Positions 23,722 through 34,827 of a DNA stretch of 64,000 nucleotides are shown here, piece by piece. Numbering within the stretch: position 1 is the stretch's first letter; each line of letters starts with the position of its first letter. Under the pieces are notes generated by a model, which made no database searches, was not told where the DNA came from, and saw only the letters and a list, made by a program, of their open reading frames with translations. A program made the position numbers and the translations under genes. This DNA comes from Thamnidium elegans (Eukaryota > Mucoromycota > Mucoromycetes > Mucorales > Mucoraceae): NCBI GenBank assembly GCA_025201345.1, contig JAIXMG010000002.1, forward strand, positions 868,001-932,000, in the 5' to 3' direction.

Positions 23722-24968
23722 TTATCTGGAAGCTTCGAAAATAGCCTTGGCATCGTTGATCTTGGCAAGTCTTTGCTTCTTGTTAAGAGCGATGAGACGA
23801 CGGTAAGGCTTAGCGGGCTTACCCTTCTTCTCAGCGAGCTTAGCAGAGGGATCAGCACGGATAGCCTCATGAGCTTCAGTGTACATATCCTCAACCTTGT
23901 CAGAGGTGATACCGTTCTTGATGAAGGTAGCGAATTGCTTCTTGTAACGTTCCTCATCTTCTTCTTCGAGGTATTCCATGTACTCAGCGACGTGAACACC
24001 GTAGATATAGTTACGGAGAAGTTCATCATCGTTGGTCTTGGTCTCCAAATCGAAACCGGGGAAACGGTTACCGTTATGGGGAACGAAGATACCACCATCG
24101 GAGGCACCCTTCATGGCACCAAAGACACGAGCACCAGTGGAGGTACGAGCGAGACCGACATCGAGGAAAGCCTTGAAAGGACGGGGAGCATCCTCAGCAG
24201 CTTCAATCAATTGAACGGTACCATCGGGCTCGGCGAAACCTTCGTACTTATCAGCAAGACCGAGCTTGGCAAGAGTACGACGAGAAAGGAGAAGACCGGT
24301 AGCATAGGCAGAGGCCCAGTTAGTCAAACCACCCTTAACACCGTAACGGGGAAGTTCATGAGCATAGGCAGCAGAGAGAACGAAATCACCTTGGAGCTTG
24401 GCATAGATGATTTGACAAATGACGTCCTTGTTGGTGAAACGGACAACAAGTCTGTACTTGGGAGAGTTGTACTTGTTCTTGGCTTGAACGACAAGTCTCT
24501 TACGAGCATAGTAATCGGTCTTACCCTCTAATAATTTAAAGCGTATTAGTAATTCGTTCCTTTTTTTTTTGTGTGTGCGAGAGAAAAGTTGTCGCGTTAT
24601 ATGTATGTTTCCATTGTTTAATCAAAGGGTCGATTCTATAACTCTTTTATTCTCTCTCTCTCTCTTTTATCGTTGCTTTTTTTAAAAACATATTCTACTG
24701 TACCTCTTCTTCTACGATACTTGACTTGGTAACGCTTGAAGTAAGCCTTGTTCTTTTGTTGCTTGACGAAAGGCTAAGTAAATTACAAGAATTTAGTACA
24801 TTCAACATTTTCGCGATTTTTTAAAAAAAAAAGCTTCATATAAATTTTTTTTAAAAAAAAAAATCATATATATAAATACATCCATCCATCCATTGAATTA
24901 TAGAATGCAATGTGTATCAATGGTGTATATATATCGAAAGCTTTAGTTGTGATCTAATTACATACCAT
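23722..24968 (-). CDS. RPL5: 60S ribosomal protein L5 (uL18)
   Basis: Three exons on the minus strand: 24966-24968 (only the ATG), 24704-24773 and 23722-24527. The protein is 292 aa, close to the eukaryotic length of about 297. Conserved uL18 features are [34 protein letters not shown] across intron 2, [20 protein letters not shown], and [19 protein letters not shown] (DGG follows). The protein binds 5S rRNA together with uL5 and is assembled with it into the 60S subunit. Codon use is extremely biased, with C- and G-ending optimal codons, as expected of a top-expressed gene. That bias produces a long spurious antisense frame. An intron directly after the initiator codon is common in fungal ribosomal protein genes. 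Confidence 0.97.
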
Positions 24969-25153
24969 TGTTCGACGTTGCTATGTAAAGGAAGGATTTC
25001 ATAATTTCGACAAAGTTTCTTTGACCATATTCTTGGAATGAAACTCCTCTACCATATTTGGTTTTAAAAACTGTCACGTTTTTTTTTTTTTTTTTTTTTT
25101 TTTTTTCGTATTTATTTCTTTTTTTATTATTTCTTCCTTCCTTTTCTGTGTCA

Positions 25154-25732
25154 ATGCCAGTGGATGAAATTGGATTAAAACGGTGGCAGTTTCGAAAGAA
25201 GAAGAAGGTTGAAAAGAGACGTCAAAAACGACAACTGAATGCAGAGAAAAATCAACCAAAGGAGCCAGTTGCAGTACAGTCTGTAACTGACCAAGTGTTG
25301 GAAAAACAAAAGTATCAACAACAAAAGGAGTTGTGGGAAGAACGCGAGGAAAAGTTCAAATTGATTGAGTTGGCTAAAAAAGCAGCAAAAGAAAAAGAAG
25401 AACAAGATAAAGCAAAGACCCAGGTATATATATGTATATATATACAGGTGAAAAAAAAGCTTTTTTTTTTTTAACTGGTCTTTTAGAAACGATGGCATGA
25501 TACCTTATTGAATTTACCAATGATGCCTACTCAATTTACACTGGATAAAACTCACAAAGTAAAAACTATATATCCTTTTGATTATGATGTAGTATCTAAT
25601 GCTCTCTCTCTCTCTCTTATATAGTCTACATTTAAAACATTTGTTCAATCTGATATAGAACCTATACTTGTTCCAAAGAAAACCTATCGAGAACGATTTT
25701 TAGAACGAAAACAAGCAAAGAAAAAAGATTGA
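25154..25732 (+). CDS. Small Lys/Glu-rich coiled-coil protein, function unknown
   Basis: Three exons (25154-25423, 25487-25558, 25625-25732) give 149 aa. Residues about 10-90 are a highly charged helical region (KKKKVEKRRQKRQ, then EREEKFKLIELAKKAAKEKE), followed by KRWHDTLLNLPMMPTQF and a conserved-looking end (YRERFLERKQAKKKD). The helical part resembles the N-terminal helix of U2AF35-related (ZRSR2-type) splicing factors, but no zinc finger or RRM follows, so I do not name it. The gene is real by its consistent splice phases and clear coding composition. The chosen ATG lies just after a long poly-T run. Confidence 0.65.
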
Positions 25733-26708
25733 AGAAAATATCTATCCTTTTATATATATATATATACATATAATGTACATAATACCCTTATTATACTCTA
25801 TAATCCTTATATAATTGCATTTTTTTCGTTACTTAATTCGTAGTTTATTCTTTATTTATCAATTATAAGGAAAATATATTTGAGAATGGTCAAGGGCAAG
25901 ATAATGGACCGAAAAATCAACCTCGTATACAGAAAATCTAAGCTATTGCATTCAATATTTAACACTTCCTATAAGATTGAAAGAGACAGAGATCATTAGC
26001 TTAATATAACACTTGCCATGAATATTATGTTGGTATATTAATTATTCTGAATGATTAAGTATATTATTACCATCATCAGGCATCTTTTTTTGTTCTGCTC
26101 CACATAATTATATCGAACAACGTCAATATTGCATCTGTAATTATTTGCTCGCACTTTTTTCTGTGCGTTTAATTCCCATATTTTTTTAGCGAAATTTTTT
26201 TAGGGGAATTCTTGGTACGCATTCTATTTACGTAGCACGTCTTAAAGAAAGGAATAGCCGTTGATATACTTAGTTCTTGTAAATCAAAGGAAGTAAAAGA
26301 TATAGTTTATACGCTCAAAAAAAGCATACCATAAAGAGTACAAAAAGTGCAAAATGAAGCAGATAGAATCTAATCCCATTAAGAGGAAACGTTCTGAGGA
26401 TGACTTTGTTATGCTGCGAGTCCCTAAAGATAAACAGTCAAGGCAGAAGTTTTTATTAGAGCATCTACTTCGTATCTCAGATTCAAGTCCGTCATCTACA
26501 GGCAACAATGTAGAAAATCCCTTCCCATATCTTCTTTCTTATAATATACTACAATTGTTAGTTTTGAAAACAACGGAATGAAAACCGTCATCTTTTTTTT
26601 TTCAAGAGGTTTAACATTCAACTGACGTCCATATTGACTGTTCTATTCCCTCGAAGAGGGGATCTTATAGGAAAACCTGAAGGATGACGGCGCCGCCGAG
26701 CGAAGTGA
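25733..26708. other. Intergenic region with one weak ORF
   Basis: The stretch is AT-rich. An ATG-started frame at 26354-26581 (75 aa, begins MKQIESNPIKRKRSEDDF) is the only candidate; it has no recognisable domain. It lies at the left edge of transposon-derived DNA and may be a fossil exon. Just after it, at about 26686-26713, is a small GC-rich patch (ACGGCGCCGCCGAGCGAAG) of the kind seen at transposon ends in this window. Confidence 0.5.
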
Positions 26709-26946
26709 AGTAAGTGGCTAGTTGATACGTACACCACATGTATCAAAGTACCTGCTCTTGCTTCTGGTTTCATTTCTACCAAGCATCTATTGAATCAATA
26801 TGTAAAACGTCACTCTCGTCAATTATGGGGGTTTCATTGTTTCAAAGACTTTTGCCCTACCGCACCTGTTGAGCTAATGAATCGTGCTAGTAATGATCTA
26901 AATCCACTCTTGCGAGCAGAAACTGTGTTAGTTAGGGTGATGTAAT
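26709..26946 (+). pseudogene. Coding fossil, probably of a mobile element
   Basis: A 78-residue frame without a start codon reads SKWLVDTYTTCIKVPALASG and continues with ordinary protein-like composition (RQLWGFHCFKDFCP, RASNDLNPLLRAETV). It is bounded by stops and has no upstream exon. It sits next to a Tc1/mariner fossil. I cannot assign a family. Confidence 0.4.
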
Positions 26947-27594
26947 AAGTGTTTGGATATCGAATTAACCTCCCTGAGTTATAATTCCGTGTGTACCTCA
27001 ACGGTAAAATAGACCCAAAGCACACACACTGATGAAAAGAAGCCATTAGGAGAGGCTTCACCCTTTAGTAACCAATAAGCTTTTAGGAACGTGTTGCCTC
27101 AAGGCAGTATGCTTTCTTACGACCGATGCTTCTGCACAAACAATGTTTAAACTAGCTAGTCAGGTCATTTAGAAAAAATATATCAATACATTCATATGAT
27201 TACTTATATTTAAGATGCATAAATAAAAAAAACAGAAGGGGTTTCTGGATAGGTAAACCATCCGTTTTTACAAATACTAAATATCGGCATCAGTAACAGC
27301 CTCTCACTGCCTTGAAAAAAAAAACCCCTTCTTTTTCTACCATCTGACCGGGAAAAATGGGTTAGTATAGTAATACACAAACATAAGACATATTTGATCA
27401 ATTTTTTCGATGAAAACTCCCATTCCGAGTATCTGGTACGGACGAGAAAACCACTTAAATAAACAGTTATTGGAACATTCATTTCAACCGAATGCAACTG
27501 AGTACCAAAAAAAAAAAAATTACTCACGAGACATCAAAGCGTGAAGATCAAAGAGTAACTCGGTCGAAAATAGATACGAACTACGCCTAAAATT

Positions 27595-27810
27595 TGTATT
27601 TTCATTGACGATATCAATATAAAACAACCTACAGAAAGATCAGTCAACTGGTTGAAAGCGTAGGTTTACCTTTCTCCGAACTCCCCAGAGCTTTCTCTTA
27701 TTGAACATTTCTTGACAAACGTGAAAGGAAAAGGAAAAGTCGTAGCCAGTTTGAGAACACGGGAAGACCTTAACACTAGAATTGTTGAGAGCATGCAACC
27801 TAGTTCCTAG
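27595..27810 (+). pseudogene. Tc1/mariner-type transposase fossil (C-terminal half)
   Basis: One frame holds IFIDDINIKQPTERSVNWLK, an internal stop, then VYLSPNSPELSLIEHF, VKGKGKVVAS and REDLNTRIVES. This is the layout of the DDE transposase end, with the second catalytic Asp block and the YSPELNPIE-type third catalytic region (here NSPELSLIEHF). The internal stop and missing N-terminal half show it is dead. The surrounding 26.7-28.1 kb has no intact gene. Confidence 0.75.
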
Positions 27811-28224
27811 AAATCATCTCCGTATCTTTGTATAGTACTCCGTTAAAGTATTTAAAGATTGTTTGAATCGAGCTTCCTATATAAATCACATAGCTATTTC
27901 TCAAAAACCATAATATAACAGGACGCAAAACAAAGTAACGCAAAATTATTTAAAAACGCGCAAATGGGTACCGTGAGGATTGTAAAAAGGTGTCAAATCC
28001 ATTTTTATACAGTGTACGACGTTAACTAATCGTAAAAAATATACCCTTTTCTATATTACAAGAGCCGCATTTTGGTTTTCTCACTGTCTTTTTGTTTGTA
28101 AATCTCCGAAATTACCCGTCGATTCCCTTTAGAGGCTCAAGGATTACCTTTAGAGGGATCCTTGGGAACTGTAATGATATCAATTAAGCACACCTTCTGA
28201 GCAAGCGGAATATTAAAAAAAACA
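27811..28224. other. Promoter-side intergenic DNA upstream of the MYB gene
   Basis: No gene was seen. There is a near-repeat of TTAGAGG at 28130-28157. The region leads into the MYB core promoter. Confidence 0.5.
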
Positions 28225-28234
28225 TATATAAAAG
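28225..28234 (+). promoter_or_regulatory. TATA box of the MYB gene
   Basis: TATATAAAAG lies 90 bp upstream of the ATG at 28324. The leader between them carries a poly-T run and an ATT microsatellite. Confidence 0.45.
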
Positions 28235-28323
28235 ACATCTTGGTACTTTTTTTTTTTTTTTTTTTTTTTTTATTATTATTATTATTCTTTACACACGCTT
28301 TTTTCTTATACAAATATATTATT

Positions 28324-29493
28324 ATGGTTCAATCAAATAAAGGAGTTTTTTCAGTCTTTAAACAAGAAGTTTCTAGTAATAGACAAGCACCTTTTTATTG
28401 TCGTTGGACAGAAGAAGAAGATAAATTATTATTTGAAGCAGTTAATTTACATGGGCCTCATAAATGGTCACTTATTGCTCGTCATATACCTAATCGTACA
28501 CCTGTACAATGTTCAACTCGATGGTTGGGCGCATTAAAGTATGATTTTTATCTTACTTGTATCTATATTGCATACTAAACATATGTTTTTGTTATTAGTC
28601 CTCATGTACATAAAGGCCGCTGGTCAAAAGAAGAAGATGAAGTTTTGACAGCTTCAGTACATCCTTATTTAAAAGACCAAAAGACTCTAACGGAAGATAA
28701 CCTACCATGGAGCAAAATAGCACAACATATTGCTAACCGCACGGGGATTCAATGTCAAGCACGTTGGACAGAAGCTTTAGATCCAGCCGTGAGAAAAGGA
28801 CGTTGGAAAAAAGAAGAAGACGAAATGTTAAAAAAAGGAGTTGAAAAGTTCGGTTGTTGTTGGATAAGAGTAGCAGGATCTATTCCTGGTAGGACACAAC
28901 GTCAATGTAGAACTCGATGGAATCAAATTCAATCTAAAAATCAAAAGGAATTAAAAACTGACACTAAACTTATTAAACCAAAGAAAAGAAAACGCTCAGA
29001 TGAAGATGTTGTACAATGGAAATCAACTTCATCTCGTTCAAATAATATTTTATCCGCTACGCCTATTCAATTAGCAGTGCCGGATCAAAAACCTTATATT
29101 TTGTTAAGCAGGCCTACAAATAATGCTATTGTTATCCCTTTTGATATTGCGTCGCCACCTTCATCTCCTATCACAGAAGAAGAAGACGAGTTTTTTTGTA
29201 TGTCGCCTACTTCAACTTGCTCTATTGATACCTTTAACTCTACACAACAAGATCAACCATCACCTACGTTAACTGCATTGGACGCGGTGAATATCTTGGA
29301 TGATTTTGATTCTTCGTTTTCTTCGTTTATCAATGAAAAAGGAACAAGTCTGAATGAAGTGATACCATCCGCTTTATTCTCAACAGAGTTTTTGAACCAG
29401 TTTGATTTTAACTCTTCGTTATTAGACCCTTTATGTAATACTAATAATTTTTCACTGGAAAATCTTCTCTCTTTAAACTCTAATTACTTTTAA
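28324..29493 (+). CDS. Three-repeat MYB-type transcription factor
   Basis: Two exons (28324-28538, 28599-29493) give 369 aa. Three consecutive MYB/SANT repeats occupy about residues 20-195: first CRWTEEEDKLLFEAV with WSLIARHIPNRTPVQC, then KGRWSKEEDEVL with WSKIAQHIANRTGIQC, then KGRWKKEEDEML with CWIRVAGSIPGRTQRQC. Each has the spaced Trp residues and the recognition helix ending in RT..QC..RW. A Lys/Arg-rich stretch (KPKKRKR) follows as a likely NLS. The C-terminal half is acidic and Ser/Pro-rich with SP sites, a probable activation region. The three-repeat form resembles animal c-MYB and fungal BAS1 or SNAPc190-like proteins. The target genes cannot be inferred. The intron interrupts the linker between repeats 1 and 2. 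Confidence 0.9.
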
Positions 29494-29882
29494 AGCCTTT
29501 TTTTTTACCCCGCATTTTATTATTTTTGTAAATTTTAATCCCTTCCTTTTTCAATATATGTCTCTCTTTTTCATTTTTTATATATACCTTCTTCTTCATT
29601 TTTTTTTTCTTTTTTAATAATAAATATATTATTTTGTATGCGTCATGTGTAAATATATACCTTTGCTATTTTTTTTTTTTTTTGCCTTGAGAATGGCCGT
29701 GTTCTTTTTTTTTTCTGTTTGTAGAACCTAATATGTTTGACAAATTAAATAAAGGGGAGGGGACTCTTAAATATATATTTTGCTCTATATCTTCTCAAAA
29801 AAAAAAAAAAAAAAAAAAAAAAAAACGCGTTTTAAAAAATACTATTAGTAGTTCTTTTACTGTGTTCTCTTCCTATTGTTCA

Positions 29883-29921
<39 letters not shown>

Positions 29922-31412
29922 GAGTGCTTTTGGAAGCGGTCAAGGGGATAGAAATATACCATATTCTGTATATTTCTTATTTTTTTTAAAAAAAAAAGTC
30001 TGTGCAAGAATACACCAATTTGAATTTTCTTTCTATATTTACATCGTGTTTTTTTTCCCACCCATTTTTTTTAAAATTATACGTCGACCTTCTATATTAA
30101 AAGAAGGGAGACTGTTTTATGCAAAGTTTGAACTCAAAAAAAAAAAAAAAATAGCGATTAGAATAAAGTTGATATTTTATATTTTAGCGAAGGGGGAGAG
30201 GGACGAGCCGATATTTTTTGTTGCTTAGTAACGGTTGTTGGTCAGGTTTATTAAAAAAAAAACGCATGCCTTATATCATATTATGTTTCAGTAAATGAAT
30301 TTTAATCGATCCAAAAAACTAAACAATGAAAGCAGCAAATCGACTTAAAAACTAACGTGCTGCATTGTATTAAAATTTGTCCTTTTTTGCATAAAAGTAA
30401 TTACGATGTTATTTTTTTTAAATAGTTGTAAGATTAGTATGCACAATAGGGTTGGTAAAGTAATCATATGATTTTTCAGATAGAGAAAGGATAAGATGGT
30501 TTCTCGGATTAGAATGAATATGTATGCACCAAGTAGTAACTACGCAATTATATGCGATGTGTAAATGTGTTGATCACAAAAAAAAAGTTTTTTTTTTCTT
30601 GTTCGATGAAAAAAAAAACTGTTAATTGAAGTCGCAAATATTATAATTATATAATTTGCTAGTTAAAAAAAAAAGTTTTTTATTTGTATATAGAAAACTT
30701 GTAACTACTTGATTATTCTTCTCCTTTTTTTTTTTCCTCTTTAAGGAGACAGAATAATATAACTTACAATGGTTTTTATGTCAAAATTTAACCATGTGCT
30801 ACATTGCACTTACCATTTTCTGCAAAAAAAGAAAAAAAAGCATATTTTCCCCAAGTATGGCCTCATTTTTTTTAAAAAAGAAAAAACTTGTGTATAGAAA
30901 AAGAAACAAGTTTTCCTTTTTTTTTTGCTTTATCTTACATGCATTTAAACCAATCGATCATTTTGAATGAGAGAATGACCCGATTTATACTAAAAAACCT
31001 TGTGTGAGGTCTCAGTAGTGTGAGGTCTCAGTATACTGATTTTTTTCCCTCCCGTCCGATTAATGCGCTACCGGGTGAAACATAATAAATAAATATATAT
31101 GCAAAATGAAGCCTAAAGAATGATATTCGATTCTTTCTAAAATAGGAGGCTATCAGAACATTTTTTTTTTTTTTTTGATCGATTGTTAATTATTTTTTTT
31201 TTTGGTAATACAGAGCTTTATTAGGTATATTGGTACTTGAATCGGGTTTATTTATCTAATCATAAGTATATTGTATAGTGAGAAACATAAGCATAGGAGG
31301 CATATTTTTTTTTTATATTAATAAAGGGTATAGCCAAAATAAAGGAAAAGAAAAAAGAATAATTATTATAAAAAAAAAAAAAAATGCATGATGATGGCAT
31401 TCTATATAATAT
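29494..31412. other. Intergenic DNA with long homopolymer tracts
   Basis: This is the shared 3' region of the MYB and LON/RING genes. It carries an A run at about 29798-29825 and a T run of about 28 at 29883-29910 followed at once by a run of A, plus many shorter runs. At 31004-31037 a 17-base unit containing GTGTGAGGTCTCAGTA is repeated almost back to back. No gene was recognised. Confidence 0.6.
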
Positions 31413-32970
31413 TTAGCAAGAGGATCGCCACTTATCAGCCCATAAAATAAGGGTCATGATACGTTCACGTAAACTATCCATACCTAACAACGTGATCTTT
31501 TCGTTATAAGATAATGGTAAGATATTAGCAGACCACCAAATAACCGAATTTAAACCATCCGGTTGCTGTAAATACCATTCGTACTGCATCATCCAAACTG
31601 AGTAACCGGTATTTAAAACATATTGAACAAGGAATGAATGAAGTTCAGTATAGAATAAACTATCTGTTGAAATAGAGCTATCGATACGAGATAGAACCGA
31701 AACTTTCGTTTGGTTCTTTAAGGATGCGTGTAATGAAGGTGGTGGAGAAGGTGGCTTACAGTAATTCATCCCGTTTGCCCAAACCTTTCGGTTTACAAAT
31801 CCTGGACAGGTATCAGTAATTGAGTAAGGGTAGTTGCTGGGAGCAGAACTGGAGAGTCGCATAGAACAAGGTCTGGGTCGAATGATTTTACGGGTGGTGT
31901 TAGTGGTAGGTGTAGATTGAGTGGTAATGACATTGGTGGGCATAGTCCATCGCTTACACTTGGGTTCTTCAAAAATAAAATCGTCTTTTAATTGATCATC
32001 TAATCGTGTTACATCACCTGTATAACATCCATCTGTATCGACTGTCAACTGATTGATCCGGAGTCGGAATAAGCCGCTGGCCTGTACAACTGAGTGGCGA
32101 ATATCAGGAATACATTCAACACCATGAATTTGCAACATAATGCCATACTCATAAAACTCATTTGAAGCAAGTTTTGAAAAGATACAAATGGCATAATGTT
32201 TTTGGCGTGGATGAGATATCATATAATTTAACAAGGAGAGTTTATCACTAGTAATTTGAATTAGATAGTGTTGAGTTGGAAATGTTACAGAACTGGTAAC
32301 CTGAATAATGGGTATATGCTGCTGATGGGGTTGGTCTTCAATGGTGTGGTTATAAAGGTAATCTATCCAGCCTGAAATTATTTGGTTCACTTTACCGAGA
32401 CGAGATAAAGTGGTTCTGCAGAATGGACAGGATCTGGTGTTCATGTCTGTCATGGTACGTATCAAACACTTTCGACAGAATGTATGGCCGCATTGAGTGG
32501 TAATAGGGTCAACAAGAGTGGATAGACAAATAGAACAATCTAACAAACTCTTGATATCATGTTCCTCAGAATCCAATTGAGATAATATATTTTCTAATAA
32601 GATGGTAGGTTTTAAATCATCGCAAGAATGAGTTCTCAAACAAGAAAATGAAAGGCATTGTGAGGAAGGACTAGGTAAACATGAAAGACATAAGGTAAAT
32701 CCACATGTTAAAGTAACTGGTTGTAGAAATGGATTATTGCATTTTTGACAATGTGTTAGAGTGTTTAATTTATCGGGTGGCGTAGTGTACGAATATTCTA
32801 GAGCGTATGGTGACTTATATTGGTGAATAACTGCTCTACCGACGTTTTGGCTTTTATTGTTGTCAATCTAAACAACATTTGTAAATACTTTTTAAAATTT
32901 ATTAATTCTGTGGGGGGTTTACATTGTGACGTGGGTAGTTAGGGTCCCACAAATGCTGATCAACAAGCAT
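31413..32970 (-). CDS. LON substrate-binding domain protein with two RING fingers (LONRF-like)
   Basis: Two exons on the minus strand (32923-32970, 31413-32867) give 500 aa. The start is the only in-frame ATG (32970); the long downstream frame alone begins at a non-ATG codon inside the protein. A first zinc module (about residues 56-100) has CQKC, TLTCGFTLCLSC and a distal Cys pair. Its usual His ligand position is Phe, as in the divergent first module of fungal LON-RING proteins. The second is a normal C3HC4 RING (about 125-165): CSICLSTLVDPITTQCGHTF, CRKC, then CPFC. Residues about 200-500 are the LON N-terminal (substrate-binding) domain, interrupted by a Thr/Ser-rich insert near 300-370. 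The family acts as RING E3 ligases in animals; there is no protease domain. Substrate is unknown. Confidence 0.85.
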
Positions 32971-33252
32971 AAGAAGAAAGAATAGTGCCTTGAAAAGGGA
33001 AGCGAAAGAGAAAAAAAAAAAAAAAAAAGAGAGGGAAAAGGAAAGAGTAAATAAATGAAAACTTTATATCAAGTATGTAAATAGTATTTAAATAAAAAGA
33101 TAAAAATACTAATAATACTAACTCCTTTTATTTCTCGATCGATTGTTCAACATAAAAGAAAAAAAAAAAAAAAAAAAAAAAAAACTACAGTGGCAAATAA
33201 AAAAAAAACGTTCTTTTTTATTTGATTTAATTTGGCTTGTTTCGATCGATCT
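32971..33252. other. Spacer between two minus-strand genes
   Basis: This holds the leader of the LON/RING gene and the 3' end of the O-FucT-like gene. Poly-A runs lie at 33010-33028 and 33160-33184. No gene is present. Confidence 0.6.
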
Positions 33253-34785
33253 CTATGCTTTCATTGACTCTAAATAATCTAACAAACCCATAACTTGTAC
33301 TTGTTTACCCGTATACACTGGATGCAATTGTCTTTCGATGTAACTTGTAAAAGTACTATGTGGAGTACCAAGAAAGGTATGACCGTGTGCTGATATCATA
33401 GCATCTACCATTGGAATTAAATAAGATTCTAATTTCACTCTTTCTTCAACCACTTGTAATTGCTTGATATCATTTAATTCATTAATAAAGTCCGATAAAA
33501 TAAATGTACATGGAAACACTTTAAAGATTTTACTTAATAGTGGATGATTTCTTGGGTCGGGAGCATCAGTTGCAATATAGACAACTGTATTTCTAAATCG
33601 GTTGGTAATTTCATCTCCTTGTTGACACTGTAATCTACTGGCAATATTTGGTTGCTTTGTAAAGTTATTGTTGTTACCTTGATGATCAACTGTAATGGGT
33701 TTTGTATAATTAGCTGTTTCATCAACCGGATGAAAACTTCGCAACTTGATTTCATATTCAGTTGATTCTGTTCTATCCAAGTTATGTTGCTCAACACCTC
33801 CTTCATATTCAGTTACTTGTTCTACTGTCAAGTCAGTAAATTTATTTACCAATTGATGAAATATGTCATCGACCAATATAGAAGCACGTAACTTGAAAAT
33901 ACCGTCACCTACACGGACATGCATACCAACAAAATTATTTGCGCCGCCTAATTGATTTACGATTCTTTCAGCAGCGCCAGATAGTACGGGATTACGGAAA
34001 ATCATACTCGATCTAATCTTTTTTAATACCTCAGTATGTTCTTCTGTTTCAGCTAAAATACGATAAGACCCAAACATGGAGCCAAAGTGTAACACACGGT
34101 GATCAATTTCTTCCAGTGTTGATAAATCGATTCTATAGTTGAATCTGTCTAGCGGTAAATCAGTATCACGATCATCATGAATTTGATACTCGTAAGGTGA
34201 CATGTCCTTGAAAAAATAAATATCATCTTCTTTTAAATTAAACGAACTGTATAACCATTCATAATCTAATCCAGGTCTAAATACGATTGGTACTTGTTTT
34301 GATAGTTCTGTCATGTTATAAAAAAAAGTCCAAGGTACATTGGTCCATCTAAAATTGTTGAGACATTCACTTGGTAATGGTAATTGATTTGAATCCAAAT
34401 CGATGCAATGACTTAAACCATTCTTTGTTTGAAATAATAACCTTTCGTGTAATTTTTCATACCTTAACCAAGGCATAGCAGGACTGGCAAGATAAACTTG
34501 AGGTACCAATAATGTTCTGTTCAAATAAGTGGCTAGTAATAATGCATTTTCTAATTCTATTCTTTGATTATGAAATCCAGAGTGTGGCAAGTAAGATAAA
34601 AACTTTTCTGAATTCTTTTTTGGTTTGTGTAGTTCAAATGGTTTAGGAAATACCACTGGAATAGGCTCTTGTGATTGTTGAGGCCGTAACTGTTTACTAT
34701 TAATTGTATATTGAAACCATGTAATAAAACTGATTAATAGTGTAACTAGTATTAATCCTACTACGGTTGAATCTTTTCTTTTCAT
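33253..34785 (-). CDS. GDP-fucose protein O-fucosyltransferase-like type II membrane protein
   Basis: Single exon of 510 aa from the ATG at 34785; the upstream frame is a poly-Phe translation of homopolymers and is rejected. A short basic N-terminus (MKRKD) precedes one signal-anchor helix (about residues 9-28), giving a Golgi-type type II topology. The lumenal domain has the O-FucT/Rossmann-like marks: GFHNQRIELENALLLATYLN near residue 72, FVGMHVRVGDG near 290 (the HxRxGD donor-binding block), and VVYIATDAPDPRNHP near 420. A Glu/Asp-rich insert separates the last two. The family adds fucose from GDP-fucose to Ser/Thr in plants and animals. In fungi the acceptor and even the donor are not established, so the reaction is inferred. 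Confidence 0.82.
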   Translation of the reverse strand: MKRKDSTVVGLILVTLLISFITWFQYTINSKQLRPQQSQEPIPVVFPKPFELHKPKKNSEKFLSYLPHSGFHNQRIELENALLLATYLNRTLLVPQVYLASPAMPWLRYEKLHERLLFQTKNGLSHCIDLDSNQLPLPSECLNNFRWTNVPWTFFYNMTELSKQVPIVFRPGLDYEWLYSSFNLKEDDIYFFKDMSPYEYQIHDDRDTDLPLDRFNYRIDLSTLEEIDHRVLHFGSMFGSYRILAETEEHTEVLKKIRSSMIFRNPVLSGAAERIVNQLGGANNFVGMHVRVGDGIFKLRASILVDDIFHQLVNKFTDLTVEQVTEYEGGVEQHNLDRTESTEYEIKLRSFHPVDETANYTKPITVDHQGNNNNFTKQPNIASRLQCQQGDEITNRFRNTVVYIATDAPDPRNHPLLSKIFKVFPCTFILSDFINELNDIKQLQVVEERVKLESYLIPMVDAMISAHGHTFLGTPHSTFTSYIERQLHPVYTGKQVQVMGLLDYLESMKA

Positions 34786-34796
34786 TGTGTAAAGAG

Positions 34797-34827
<31 letters not shown>

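Noticed and set aside
23773..24531. 252-residue open frame on the plus strand
   Set aside because: Exact antisense of RPL5. The strong codon bias of the ribosomal gene removes stops on the opposite strand, and the frame has no homology of its own.
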